Positions 44,948 to 56,149 of a DNA stretch of 64,000 nucleotides are shown here, piece after piece (positions within the stretch are counted from its first letter, which is position 1; each line of letters starts with the position of its first letter). The position numbers were made by a program, and so were the translations under genes. The notes under the pieces are model-generated. The model made no database searches, was not told the DNA's origin, and saw nothing but the letters and a program-made list of their open reading frames with translations. The stretch is taken from NCBI GenBank assembly GCA_021186555.1, contig JAJKFL010000042.1, forward strand, positions 9,897,781 to 9,961,780, in the 5' to 3' direction. Origin of the DNA: Reticulitermes speratus (lineage: Eukaryota; Arthropoda; Insecta; Blattodea; Rhinotermitidae).

Positions 44948-45140
44948 GTAAAGTTCACCCTAGAACAGGCCATGAAGGCCCAAAGGGGAAGTAGAGGTAT
45001 AGCTCTACTCTTTCTTTAACCTCGAAATTAGATGGAGGTGGGTGGTCAACGCCACGCCCCGGTTGCTTTACCCCCGGGAATTACCCGGTACCCATTGTAC
45101 AGGAGGCTGGGTAGGCTCCAGGGCCGGTCTGGACGGGTGC
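44948..45140 (-). mobile_element. SINE-B2, 5'-truncated, 15-bp TSD
   Basis: ACATAAATACATAAA is duplicated exactly at 44933-44947 and 45141-45155. The copy stops after CCGGTCTGGACGGGTGC, so the tRNA-like head is absent, as in an incomplete reverse transcript. Confidence 0.9.
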
Positions 45141-45289
45141 ACATAAATACATAAATAAATAACTTATATATACGTTACGCATGGTTATTGGGTAGTGGGT
45201 CTAATTCCGACATACGTGAAAGTGGAATTACGTAAATATTTCCGCAACGTAATCCTTACTACAAGTCTAAGGGGTCCGTACGTAGCATA

Positions 45290-45500
45290 AATGGTATGAT
45301 GACTGGTGATTGACGATTTAGAAAGGATTTGGAAGGAGGCGGTTGTGGCCTGATCGAAGCATCATCTCGGAATTTGTCTGGAGAGGTCGAGGAAAACCAC
45401 AAACAACCTCAGCGAGGGTTGCCAGTGACCCGAATAAGATTCGGACCAGCAAACTCCAAAATACAAGACCAACATCGCACCAACCTGTACCGATATCCTC
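45290..45500 (+). mobile_element. Dispersed repeat I copy
   Basis: TGGAAGGAGGCGGTTGTGGC, GAGGAAAACCACAAACAACC and CAAAATACAAGACC in family order; a good copy. Confidence 0.6.
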
Positions 45501-46012
45501 GGTTTATATAAAACAAGGAACATATCCCGTTTGAAGGTCATGACATGCACATAATATAGCATTTCACGTCTTCATCAAGGCCAGTGACCGTCTGCAGATT
45601 ATCTTGTTTTTATCATTCGTGATAATTTGCTACGAGTTTCAGCCACTTATATAAAAATCATACTCTAAACGGGACACGAAATAAGTTAGGAACACGCGTT
45701 ATTTCTGTCTATTGAATCTGAAAAATGTACTTGGCTTTGTAAGTATGAATATTTCTGAACTGGTAATGAGAGTTTAATGTATGAGTGAAGTTGGCCTGTC
45801 GAAGGTCGCGGTCGCTATTGTCAGCCACTACACAGCTTTTTGTATAGTCTGACGACATCACAGGAAACACAATAAAGCTGAACTTTGTTAACCGAGTACT
45901 AACAAAGAGAATGTGCTATATACATTTACATAATGTTTGCAGCAAAGCAACTGGATTCATCAACCTTAGGGTTCCATAAATGGGTGGGTTTCTTCTGAGT
46001 AGTTGAGCTATT

Positions 46013-46252
46013 ATTAACTAAACTAACTCCATGTAGAGGAGTCTTTCTTGAGAAACTAGCAGATCCTCAGCTAGTCAAGAAATTCCCCGCGTTTTATGGA
46101 ACCCGAAGGTTCATTACCGCATTCACAAGAGCCCGCCACCTGTCCCTATCCTGAGCCATATCAATCCAGTCCACGCCCTCCCATCCCACTTCTTGAAGAT
46201 CCATTTTAATATTATCCTCCCATCTACGCCTGGGTCTTCCAAGTGGCGAGCC
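46013..46252 (-). mobile_element. LINE 3' end, 5'-truncated
   Basis: The minus strand encodes a basic RRRWED-type segment and the [12 protein letters not shown]-like block, then the tail GCGGGGAATTTCTTGACTAG. A weak plus-strand tail fragment at about 45950-46010 faces it. Confidence 0.85.
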
Positions 46253-46362
46253 ATTATTAGCGTCCTTAAAATCTTTTATGTTTCAAGGCGTTATGTAGTT
46301 AAGTACATGTGATTGATTCGTCGTATTCCTGCGTAGCTATATTTTTAGTCTAATGTCTATAG

Positions 46363-46660
46363 CAGGCATCTCGAACTCGTTGGTACGTGCGGGCCCCAAT
46401 GAGCTAACAGCTATGACTTTGGGGCGCAAGAGTTTAAAGCTAAGCAGAATACTACAAACATACCACGACATCATAAATAATATAATCATTTTTGGACCCA
46501 AATCGAGATCCAAAAGAAAATCAGCATTAACTAAAATCACTCATGAATAGAATATCTAATGGGTTCGAGCCCCTAGAGGCCCGATGCACGTAGGCCTTTT
46601 TAACAGGCCCTTTGTGCCCCTAAAATGCAAAGACTTTCTTAGAGTCCTGTGGCCCAACAT
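46363..46660 (+). mobile_element. hAT-like element, right end unclear
   Basis: CAGGCATCTCGAACTCGTTG followed by GCGGGCCCC is a hAT-type terminus. The far end is not resolved. Confidence 0.45.
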
Positions 46661-46769
46661 AAGGCCACGAACCCTCTAAGTTATACATAAAAGAAAAGCA
46701 TATCAAGTACAGGTTCCGGCCAAATAAACATATTGGACGAGACCTCCCTTTCTAAATAACTTTCGGTTC

Positions 46770-47910
46770 TCCCTATGGAGCCCTGTAAAAATAAATGCTC
46801 ATTTTCCAGAGCCTTCTATTACATATGTCTTGGAGTCCTCAGTGTGGGAGCCCTCCCTCCAAGTTCCACTCACGGAGCCTCTGTAAAGAGAGAGATGCTC
46901 ACCTTCCAAAGCCTTCCCTGACATGTCTCTCAGAGACTCCAGTGAAGATACCCCCCTCCAGGTTCCCCTTACGAAGTCCCTACATAGAGAAAGATGTTCC
47001 ATTTCCAGAGCCTTCTTTTACATATCTTTATAAGTCCGCAGAAAAGGAGCCCCCCTTCCAGGTTTCCCTCGCAGAGCTCCCACAGAAAGAGACGCTCATC
47101 TCTAGAGCCTTCTTTTACCTGTCTCTCAAAGTCCCCGGTGAAGAAGTCCCCCCTCCAAGTTCCCCCAACGGGCCCCCATGGAGAGAGATGCCCATCACCA
47201 GAGCCTTCTTTTACATATCTTTCAAAGTCCCCAGTAAGGGAGCCCTCCCCCCACGTTCCCCTCTCAGAGCCCCATGCAAAGAGACGCTCCTTTTCCAGAG
47301 TCTTCTTTTACCTGTCACTCAAAGTCCCCGGCGAAGAAGTCCCCCCTCCAAGGTCCCCCAACGAGGCAGAGAGATGCCCATCACCAGAGCCTTCTTTTAC
47401 ACTGGTTTTCAAAGTCCCCCTCCCCAAAAAAAGGTCTCCTAATAAAAATAAAAACTCACCTTTCTAAGTCCCCGGTAAAGGAGCATCCCTCCACGTTTCC
47501 GACGGGGCCCGTACGGAGAGAGGTGCCCCTTTCCAGAGCCTTCTTTTCCACATCTCTTTACCCACACAGCCTCAGTCCCCCATTCTGTCCCAGAGCATAT
47601 GTCAGCCAGACAAGCCCTTGGACATCCGTAGGAGCCTTTGGGCAGCTCCTATAAAAGGCAATGTTCCGTTTCCAGTGCCATTATTTATTCATTCATTTAT
47701 TCATATCTCTCGGAGTCCCCAGTTAAGAAGCTCTCCCACAACATACCCGAAAGCAGGCGTTCCTTCTGACTAGCAGGAGTTTCACTCGTCTCGGGCGAAT
47801 TCGGATTCTGCACAGTTGCCCCTTGCGGAGCCTCCGGGCGCGGGAGGTCCCCATTATTGGAGCTCCCCTAGAATCCTTGTCGGAGTCCCCAGTCAAGGAG
47901 CGCTCCTCAA
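46770..47910. repeat. Decaying satellite, period about 97 bp
   Basis: CCAGAGCCTTCTTTTAC recurs at about 47005, 47102, 47198, 47295, 47382 and 47534, with weaker copies either side. Units also share AAAGTCCCC and GAGAGATGC. It decays towards 47900. Long frames across it (for example 46795-47442) come from the repeat composition and are not a gene. Confidence 0.85.
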
Positions 47911-48435
47911 TTCTATTTGAATCTTAAGGGGGATTGCATGCAGTCCACCAAGCAGAGCCCCCATGCCTGGCAAGGCTATATTACAACTAGGAGGTCGCCT
48001 GGTATCCCAGAGGGCGCCGTTTGCGACAGACTAACCCACTGTCATTCATCCCATGGGCACGGCACTCACACCGTAGGATTGGGGATTGTTTTTCAAGGTT
48101 TACTCCTTTAGATCCGCTGTGTTCTGCACAAAACAGGGTCACCTCTCGTAGGTTATGGCTCTTTCCACCACGCACAGACGGTCTTGGGTGAGGAGAGGCT
48201 GTATAACGCATCCATCACCCCTGGGATAGATATCCGGAAGCAGGTCGGAGCCATCATCCCTCACGATGACCCCAACCAAGCCCGAAACATCCAAAGTCCT
48301 GCTCTGCCCGGGCCAATGCCATCCCCACACGGCGATTACCCGACCGGGGCACGAACCCAGCAAAAATCACCTTGACCCCAAAATCACTCATATTCACCAG
48401 GAATTTTTCCGTCGTCACGCTATAATTAACTACAT
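47910..48435. other. Unrecognised segment
   Basis: GC-richer than its surroundings; no repeat or gene that I can support. Confidence 0.4.
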
Positions 48436-48439
48436 TTAT

Positions 48440-48480
48440 CTCCTGAGGACGGAAGCAGTTAGCTTCCGAAACGTTTTATG
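48440..48480 (+). ncRNA. Hammerhead motif with perfect stem II
   Basis: CTGAGGA (48443-48449), extra C, GGAAGC, loop AGTTA, GCTTCC, GAAAC. Stem II has 6 perfect pairs. Stems I and III are not convincing. Confidence 0.5.
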
Positions 48481-48604
48481 TTCTTGTTAAATACATTGGG
48501 ATGACTGAACAAGTCCCGGTGAATGTGGGTGACTTTAGTTATGCGATACCGTGGTCAAGAAATTACATGTTACGTAGTCCGAAGTAGATTATTCAATCCG
48601 GTCT

Positions 48605-48830
48605 GGGGCAACAGAATCCTCTCTTCTCCAAAATGTCCAGACCGTCTCTGGGAACCAGCCTTCTATTCTATGGGTATGGGGTTCTCTTCTTGGGGGTAAA
48701 GCGGCCGGGACATAATTTTAACAACTCACTTCCATCCAGTGCTGAGGTAAAAAATGAGTGGAACTATACCTTTACTCCCCCCACACGCCTTCATGGTTTG
48801 GACAGGGACAAATTTACCTGCTTGACTACT
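48605..48830 (+). mobile_element. SINE-B copy, head missing
   Basis: TTCTCCAAAATGTCCAGACC, TTGGGGGTAAAGCGGCCGGG and CACACGCCTTCATGGTTTGG. Confidence 0.8.
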
Positions 48831-48884
48831 GCAATATTTTAATTGTAATCAGATTTCCCAGAAACTTGTATGAAATAAGTATCA

Positions 48885-49164
48885 GGTAAATTTCACCGTA
48901 GAACAGGCCATGAAGACCCAGAGGGGGAGTAGAGGTATAGCTCTACTCTTTCTTTAACCTCAGTGCTAGATCGGGGTGGGTCGTCAACTCCACGCCCCGG
49001 CCGCTCTACCTCCGGGAAATAGATCCGTGGCCCATTGTGCAGGAGGCTGGGTGGGCCCCAGGGCCGGTCTGGACGGGTGCGGAAAATCCCGCCTACACCG
49101 GGCTTCGATGCCCGGATCTTTCAGCCCGTAGCGTAGTCGCTATACCAACTACGCTATCCCGGCC
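48885..49164 (-). mobile_element. SINE-B2, full length
   Basis: TTTCACCGTAGAACAGGCC, GAGGGGGAGTAGAGG, GGGCCGGTCTGGACGGGTGC and a head ending CTACGCTATCCCGGCCC. Confidence 0.88.
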
Positions 49165-49467
49165 CACGTATGATATGTGTATATCCGTTAATTGTGATAT
49201 TTCAGAAAGCCTGTTTCCTCAAATACGTACTCCCAAACATCGCACTTATTTGCACAGGAAATTGAATAATTTTTGGAAATTAAACAACAAAATGTTAGCG
49301 GCATCAAATATGACAGGGCAAAGAGAGTTTCGTTAAGAAATTTGATAACAGAGTTTACGATCTTGTTCAACCGAATGTTTCTATTTAAAATTGCAATCTG
49401 TAGACCTTATTCTTAGCTTGTTTTGAAAAGAATCGCGGGCCACAAAAAAAATCAAACGGGCCTCCTG

Positions 49468-50090
49468 TTTGACATGCCAAGCCTACAGTATATGTGAAGC
49501 ACAGAAATACGTCTGTTTGAGATGCCAAGCCTACAGTATATGTGAAGCACAGAAATACGTCTGTTTTACATGCCAAGCCTACAGTATATGTGAAGCACAG
49601 AAATACGTCTGTTTGACATGCCAAGCCTACAGTATATTTGAAGCACAGAAATACGCCTGTTTGACATACCAAGCCTACAGTATATTTGAAGCACAGAAAT
49701 ACGCCTGTTTGACATGCCAAGCCTACAGTATTTGTGAAACACAGAAATACGTCTGTTTGACATGCTAAGCCTACAGTATATTTGAAGCACAGAAATACTC
49801 CTGTTTGACATGCCAAGCCTACAGTATATGTGAAGCACAGAAATACGTCTGTTTGACATGCCAAGCCTACAGTATATTTGAAGCACAGAAATACTCCTGT
49901 TTGACATGCCAAGCCTACAGTATATGTGAAGCACAGAAATACGTCTGTTTGACATGCCAAGCCTACAGTATATGTGAAGCACAGAAATACGTCTGTTTGA
50001 CATGCCAAGCCTACAGTATATGTGAAGCACAGAAATACGTCTGTTTGACATGCCAAGCCTACAGTATATGTGAAGCACAGAAATACGCCT
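49468..50090. repeat. 48-bp minisatellite, 13 copies
   Basis: The unit contains GCCAAGCCTACAGTATATGT and GAAGCACAGAAATACGTCTG. With 48 divisible by 3, the minus strand shows a 223-codon frame repeating a 16-residue unit. It is best explained by the repeat length. A hAT-like GCGGGCC end borders it on the left at about 49435. Confidence 0.97.
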
Positions 50091-50099
50091 TTTCCTCTA

Positions 50100-50480
50100 A
50101 GGCACTTCTTCTACATCGACCATATGACACATTAGCGTGCTGCTGCTGGTTTATGATAGTGCCGATATTAGCACGGTGACGTTTGCTGTCAAATTATGAT
50201 ATTTAGCTTGGTGACATATTTGCCTTCCTTTTTTGTTAACAAATATGCGTTTACCAGTACAAACTAAAATGCTTCTTCAGTAGGAGGCCAGATAAGGTAA
50301 CCTTCAAGGTTGTCAGCGCTTATCTGTACTGTGCAATACACACACACCCTCACAACCGCTACGTCATCATACGGAATATGGATATGACGCGGGGAATTTG
50401 AGTGTTCCAAAGGATTATGACATTCAGGTTTAAGAAACATTACCATATGTTTGTAATAGCTGAAGTCAGGTTTGTCGTCG
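50100..50480. other. Unrecognised segment
   Basis: Nothing supported beyond the edge of the minisatellite. Confidence 0.45.
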
Positions 50481-50484
50481 TCAT

Positions 50485-50665
50485 AGTCATCATCATCATC
50501 AGCTGCAGCCCAAGTGGGCCTTGGCCTCTTCTACGATACTGCGCCACCTCTCTCTATCCTCAGCTTCTATCTTCCACTTTCTGACACCCACCTTTCTCAT
50601 AATATTATTCACAAGATCAGCCCATCTTACTTTAGACCTTCCTAGTCTCGTTTTTCTTTCTGTTT
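50485..50665 (-). mobile_element. LINE 3' end, third family
   Basis: Minus strand reads VRWADLVNNIMRKVGVRKWK and IEAEDRERWRSIVEEAKAHL, then GCS and a stop, a clear non-LTR reverse-transcriptase C-terminus, followed by (ATG)n. Confidence 0.82.
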
Positions 50666-50669
50666 TTTT

Positions 50670-50950
50670 TTGTGGAGAAGGGCCCCGCAGCAGATGCTAC
50701 GGACGCACCGCAGCCTTAAGGCTTATTGTGCAACCCTGTGATGAAGAAAAAGATGATCAGTTTTTTTTTTTCATTTTTCCAAGTAATGGAGCACCGGTGG
50801 AATGAATCTGACAGGGGAAAACCGAAGTACTCGGGAAAAACCTGTCCTAATGCCACTTTGTCCACCACAAATCCCACACGGACGAACCAGGATCGAACCC
50901 GCTCCTCCGAGGTGGGAGGCCGGCGACTAACCGCCTGAACCATGGCATTG
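50670..50950 (-). mobile_element. SINE-E copy
   Basis: CCTTAAGGCTTATTGTGC, CAGGGGAAAACCGAAGTACT, then on the minus strand a B box (GGGTTCGATCCTGG) and an A box-like GGTTAGTCGCCGGCC. Confidence 0.85.
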
Positions 50951-51680
50951 CCTTCCTTCTGGCTTGCAGTTCGTAGCTCCTTTGACATTTCACTGTCACC
51001 CACTCTGGTCATACGTCCTGGCAACTAAGCCGCGCTGTCTTCACCACTACCGCAATGCCTGTTTCTTTAAACAGTTCACATAATTCTCCATTACACCGCA
51101 TTCGCCTCACTTCACCACCTTGAACAGGCCCAAAAATGTTCCTCTGCACAGTCCTTTCAAATGCGCTTTAGACCCCTCTGCCTTTTCTGTTAAGCATCAA
51201 GTCTCTGGGGCATATAACAATACTGGAAAGGCTAATCTGTCACTATGTTTAACACAGCTAGACGTTATAAAGACGTGTGGAGTTACAGCTCCACACATTC
51301 TTAACCCCATCACTGGATGAGAGTACGTGGTCAGCTTCAAGACCCAGTCGATTGATCGCCGCGTGCACCCTGTTCAATGTATACGGATTGGAATATTTTT
51401 ACGTTCAATTTCGTACTACACACTAACTATAACATACAACTAAACTGCATAACAGTCTGTACACCACACGTCACCAAATTCGATATATCTCAAGGAAGAT
51501 ATAATATAACTAAAAGTTTTAATGCTAACAAATATTTTAATATTATAAACACTACGTCACATTTTTGACAACTGCTAATGACAGTGGCACTGACAAGCAA
51601 CATGTACCACATCGAATGTACATTGGAAACCTCAGTTATTGAACACATTGTATACAGTTGTATATTTCTACCTTTTATGA
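50950..51680. other. Mostly unrecognised, with a SINE-B scrap
   Basis: 51270-51362 holds GTTACAGCTCCACACATTCT and CACTGGATGAGAG, a SINE-B fragment. The rest has no identified origin; 50950-51260 may continue the LINE. Confidence 0.4.
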
Positions 51681-51686
51681 TGATAG

Positions 51687-51727
51687 AAGGCCTGAAGCAG
51701 ACCAAGATCGGCCGAAACATGTTGCCT
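51687..51727 (+). ncRNA. Hammerhead-like motif
   Basis: Stem I AGGC/GCCT pairs, the first core box reads CTGAAGCA (one base too many), and GGCCGAAACATGTT is intact. Stem II is weak. Confidence 0.4.
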
Positions 51728-52064
51728 GAGTAATACAATTTGCTGAAAATACGAGTACATAAAAGTTGTGCTGGTGGTATTAATGTCCTTTATATATGAC
51801 AGGATGTCATTGAGTTAAGACGGTTTCATTATTTGTGTTTTATGATTAATGGCGACGGTTTTGTTCAAATCCGAAAATTATAAATTATGGATACAGTCTA
51901 CAGACACAAGCCGATTCCCGCGGGGGGCGGACGTGTCTGGTGCCGTGCGGGGGACAGCTGGATATAGAGAGGACTAGAGCACTGCTTCTGGTAAGAGCGA
52001 CAGAGAGTTATGCTACTACACAGACTGAAAACATTGGGCATTTCGAGTAGCGTGTAGTGAGTGT

Positions 52065-52256
52065 GTGTACTGTGCTAATGCCTTCAGGATGGGTAGTAGC
52101 AACTGGTCATTCACTACGACATCTTGCGCAAGCGCAGCTATCGCATTCCTAGCAGGGATCATCTCCTGGTCTGTGAAGAGTACTATTTTAAATGAACTTA
52201 AACTAATTAATTTATTTCAGTCATTCGTCGCTCTTTTCTTACAGTTTCGTAGCTAA
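52065..52256 (+). CDS. Small open frame, 63 codons, doubtful
   Basis: Encodes a peptide starting MYCANAFRMGSSNWSF with a hydrophobic stretch AAIAFLAGIISW and a C-terminus rich in Leu and Phe. The preceding 51900-52060 is GC-rich (GCGGGGGGCGGACG), unlike its surroundings. I do not recognise it. It could be a first exon of an unseen gene or chance. Confidence 0.12.
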   Translation: MYCANAFRMGSSNWSFTTTSCASAAIAFLAGIISWSVKSTILNELKLINLFQSFVALFLQFRS

Positions 52257-52835
52257 CAAACGTACATTGACTGCAATTATATCGAGGGAATTAGTCGCCG
52301 AGCGATTACGATCTCTTTCCAGCGCAGAAGCAATATCTTGACAGCCACAAATTTAAAGATGATGATGAGGTGGAAACACTTGTGACACGATGGCTGATAA
52401 CACACGAAAAAGACTGATATCTACAGGGAATTCAGAAGCCCCTCCCGAGATAAGATAAATGCATCAATTGTGGCGGGGACTGTGTGGAAAAGTAGTCAGA
52501 TAACAGTACAATTAAATTTAAAGTGTCTTTGTTAGAGACAAAGCTAAAGAACCCAAAACACATACACTGTAAGGTTATTTTCTTTCCGGCGCCCATAACA
52601 GGATGCCCCTGACGTGACCGGTTTCAACCGCACAAAACTGAAAACAGCGATCTTTCACTTTGACACAAAGCAGATAGCTCCAGAACAGCTATAGTTATCG
52701 AACGTGTGTCGAGGAGACGTGCTCTTAACTACCAAGCTGCAGGTCATTTTAAAACAAAGTTTATCGTAATTTCAATTATTGATGTGTCTATAAATACCCT
52801 ACATACTATAGGAACGGCCGGCTCTTCTGAACATG

Positions 52836-52884
52836 ATAATTAACCTTCGGATTCCCTAAGAGGTAGAGCATTTCTTGACTAAAC
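52836..52884 (+). mobile_element. LINE tail scrap
   Basis: TTAACCTTCGGATTCCCTAA and CATTTCTTGACTA recall the LINE 3' tail. Confidence 0.4.
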
Positions 52885-52897
52885 AGGGAGATTATTG

Positions 52898-53133
52898 CCG
52901 ATCCCAGTGGCCGCTCGTTGGCTGGGATTGTGGGTTCGAATCCCGCCGGGGCATGGATGTCTCTTATGGGCGTTGTGTGTTGTCAGGTAGAGGTCTCTGC
53001 GACGGGCTGGTCACTCGTCCAGAGGAGTCCTACCAAGTGTGATGTCTCTGAGTGTGATCGTGAAGCCTCGATAATGAGGAGGCCCTGGCCCACTAGGGGC
53101 TGTTGCGCCTATGGGGGGGGGGGGGGGAAGAGA
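52898..53133 (+). mobile_element. SINE-A with shortened head, 10-bp TSD
   Basis: GAGATTATTG is duplicated at 52888-52897 and 53134-53143. The segment between the A box and B box is shorter than in other copies. A G run of about 15 lies near the 3' end. Confidence 0.88.
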
Positions 53134-53182
53134 GAGATTATTGATAGAATTTATTATTTTGGACATTACACATCGTCTAGGT

Positions 53183-53459
53183 CAGGCCTGCCCAACATAC
53201 CGCCCGTAGTTTTACGATGTGGTACGCCACGTTTTGATATTTATACTGTTGTACTGTTATTATTATTATTATTGCAAAATGCATCCACGAAATACTGCAA
53301 AATTAAGCACAAGGAGCAATTTAAGTCCTTGCGTTTTTCTATATTGAAAAAGAGATTTAAGTATGAAGAATGAATGTCACGTTATATGTTGCCACCGCCC
53401 ATGATGTGAAGTTGGATTGCGGATTTGGCCCGCAGCCTGTTTTGAGTTTGTCAGTTCTT
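53183..53459. mobile_element. hAT-like MITE with perfect 8-bp TSD
   Basis: GTCTAGGT occurs exactly at 53175-53182 and 53460-53467. Ends are CAGGCCTGCCCAACATACCG and, on the minus strand, CAAACTCAAAACAGGCTGCG with GGGCC. Confidence 0.82.
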
Positions 53460-53467
53460 GTCTAGGT

Positions 53468-53940
53468 GCACTGAAACGCTGTGTGGACAACACCCGTATC
53501 ATATATAGACCTACCACGTCAGAATTCTTTAATGTGAGCAGCTATCAGATTCCCAAGAAAAACTCTGCTCCAGCGAGTTAGTCATTACAGAATTGATGAC
53601 CTGCTGGTGATGCATTTATTGTGATACAAGCAGTTTCTGTTCACAGATAATAAACACAATCTTATCAACAGAGCAGGAAGCGAGGAGGCGCTCCAAGGCT
53701 TGCGTCTAAATACAAACCAAAGGACTACAAAGATACAGGTAGACTATTTACAAGATGGATGCAAAGTCGAAACAGGCAAGGGCTTAAGCTGCGAAGACGA
53801 GGAGAGGAAAACAAGAAGAGACATACAGAAAGTGTACGTGTCCCTTAATCCTACATTTGTCGGAGATACTAGAGCTCTACCTCCATTTCTGTGTAAGCCT
53901 TCATCGCGTAACACAAGAGTAAACCGATAAGGTACATGGC
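53468..53940. other. Unrecognised segment
   Basis: An open frame at 53700-53930 (76 codons, charged) has no recognisable domain. 53520-53590 may be LINE tail. Confidence 0.35.
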
Positions 53941-53941
53941 A

Positions 53942-53971
53942 TCGTCCTCCTCCTCCTCCTCCTCCTCCTCC

Positions 53972-54007
<36 letters not shown>

Positions 54008-54008
54008 G
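53942..54008. repeat. (TCC)n(TCA)n microsatellite
   Basis: About ten TCC units followed by about eleven TCA units. Confidence 0.97.
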
Positions 54009-54109
54009 TTTAATATGGTAATCGGTTACGGGGTGAACGACTGGGATTCGACTCCGGGGAGGACTGGATTTTTCTCATCGCCATCTCGGCGAGATCGACC
54101 TCAACCTTG

Positions 54110-54185
54110 AAAACAGAAGCATCAGGTTCCTTCGAAACGCTTGTATGTCTACGGAACTACAGGCGTCACATCCCTGAAGACCTTA
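54110..54185 (+). mobile_element. K-family fragment
   Basis: GCATCAGGTTCCTTCGAAAC, GTATGTCTACGGAACTACAG and GCGTCACATC form a K right end. Confidence 0.5.
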
Positions 54186-54446
54186 ATTTTATAGTTTAAA
54201 TTTTAATTACCAAAGTTAACATGCAAGGACATAATTACACATATTCTTTTAATTTGTTTTGTGGTTTTCAGTTTATGAAATGTGACACTAAAACTCAATA
54301 ATAAGTCCTTCTCATACTTTGAATTTTCACCAGCGTCAAGTTCATTTCAAGCCCAGGGATTCTTAAACTATCGAAACTAAAAATTAGTATACGGCAGATC
54401 CAATAACATTTTTGACCTCTCATTTTTTAGTTTTGAGGCGGGCGTT

Positions 54447-54492
54447 ACCCTGACGATGACAAAGGTAATGTTTGCCAAAACACAGGAAAGTC
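54447..54492 (+). ncRNA. Hammerhead-like motif, degraded
   Basis: CTGACGA, extra T, GACAAA facing TTTGCC, AAAAC, ACAGG. Core boxes are partly altered. Confidence 0.35.
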
Positions 54493-54949
54493 ACTTTACA
54501 AGCACCATACTCTCGCCTGCCAATCCAATGCCAAGTATTTTATGCGTTGAATATAACAAATATGGAAACTTTCAGGATTAACAGTTTCAAATAGCATAAC
54601 CAAAGAAACAGGCAATGATAGACCAGTATACCATGTAGTTCCTAATTAGTTACGTTCGACTAACCACTATATTCAGGTGGAAACATAAGGGAAAATGGTA
54701 GGCTACAACGTGTTCTAAATCACTGCGACTTCATTTGACGCTATCTGGTGCTATATAAAATTGATTCAAATATTCGAAAATAAATAATATGTCATTGTAT
54801 AGGCATGCTCAGTCTACTCTAAAATAAGTATATTAAATCAGAATATCCACGGTTGTGAAAGTAGCAAACATCCAATGGATGGCCGTTTCCCTGCCGTCAA
54901 AATACACCACTGGAGTACAATATTCCTTGAACTTCGCATATAACAGGAT

Positions 54950-55210
54950 TTTTTTTTTCAATGGCTCGACAGCCCCTTGGGGGCCTAGGCCGCCTCATTT
55001 TTCGAGGCTTCACGATCACACTTTTTAGACACACCACATTCGGTAGGACTCCTCTGGACGAGGGACCAGCCCGTTGCAGAGACCTCCACCTGACAACACA
55101 CAACACTCACAAGAGACAGACATCCATGCCCCCGGTGGGATTCGAACCCACAATCCTAGTAAGCGAGCGACCGCAGACCCACGCCTTAGACCGTACGGCC
55201 ACTGGGATCG
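54950..55210 (-). mobile_element. SINE-A, full length, 14-bp TSD
   Basis: GCATATAACAGGAT is duplicated exactly at 54936-54949 and 55211-55224. The copy is very close to 7160-7420, so both are probably young. Confidence 0.94.
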
Positions 55211-55224
55211 GCATATAACAGGAT

Positions 55225-55720
55225 AATGTCTATAAACAACAAAGTTTCAGAAGGCCAAGTCCATAGGTCTGTCTGTCCGTGACCTATATATCAGAAATGT
55301 TGTCCCTGATTGGAAATTTGATAAAATTTTACATTGAACAGTCTGATTGAACTACAGAGAGCACATTATACTTCCAGATAACAAAAGCTAACATTTTATT
55401 TGATATCTGACCCAATTTATTATTTAGAAACTAATTCACAAAATCAACAAATAATCCAGAGAAAACTTGTATAACACAATTGTATAAATATAGGCCTATA
55501 TGCTTAGCACTCCTGGTCCGTATTTGAGAGGTCAAAGGTTCAAATCTCGGTCGACAGACTGTCTATCCTAACTGAGGTTTTGTTTCTGCTGAGTCCCTCC
55601 ATGCAAATACCGGGAGTAGTATACCTCAAATAGGCCACGGCCTTTTCCTTCTGCATCCTCTACATTCATCTGTCACAATCATTGTACATATCGAAAACAC
55701 GGACATATAACCTACGGAGT
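55225..55720. other. Unrecognised segment
   Basis: AT-rich, no supported feature. Confidence 0.45.
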
Positions 55721-55724
55721 TAAA

Positions 55725-56015
55725 ATTGCCTCTGTCCACGGCATGAAGGCAGATTAGGGAGTGGAGGTATAAATCCATTTATTCTTAACTTTGGCGCTAT
55801 ATGGAGTTGAGTGGTCAGCTTCACGTCCCGGCCGCTTTACCACCGAGGACAAAACCCCCGGTACCCATTGAATAAAGGGCTGGGTGAGCCAGAGCCTGTC
55901 TGGTTGCTTGGGGGTTAAGAAAAGATATCTTGCGCTTGCCTGCAATCGGATCGTGATTCTTCCGTCGTCCAACCGACAGCCTAGTCAATATACCGACTGC
56001 GCTACCCTGGCTCCT
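55725..56015 (-). mobile_element. SINE-B copy
   Basis: CGGCATGAAGGCAGATTAGG, TCCCGGCCGCTTTACCACCG and CAGCCTAGTCAATATACCG in order. Confidence 0.8.
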
Positions 56016-56149
56016 CCTATATCCTATGTAGTGTAAAAAGCGTCGTCAAATAACACAAGAAACAACCAACAACCAGGACGTAATAGGAAATCCAGTGTTT
56101 ATACTCGTAGTTGAATCTAACTCCATGGTAAGGACAATTTCGTGAACCG

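Noticed and set aside
45630-45680. Further hammerhead copy (minus strand, GTGGCTGAAACTCGTAG)
   Set aside because: Only the GAAAC half remains; the first core box and stem I are absent.
46795-47654. Frames of 126-215 codons, Pro/Ser-rich
   Set aside because: They follow the ~97-bp repeat units, shift between frames and show no conserved domain.
51000-51330. Host gene on either strand
   Set aside because: Frames are short, overlap SINE and LINE remnants, and show no domain.
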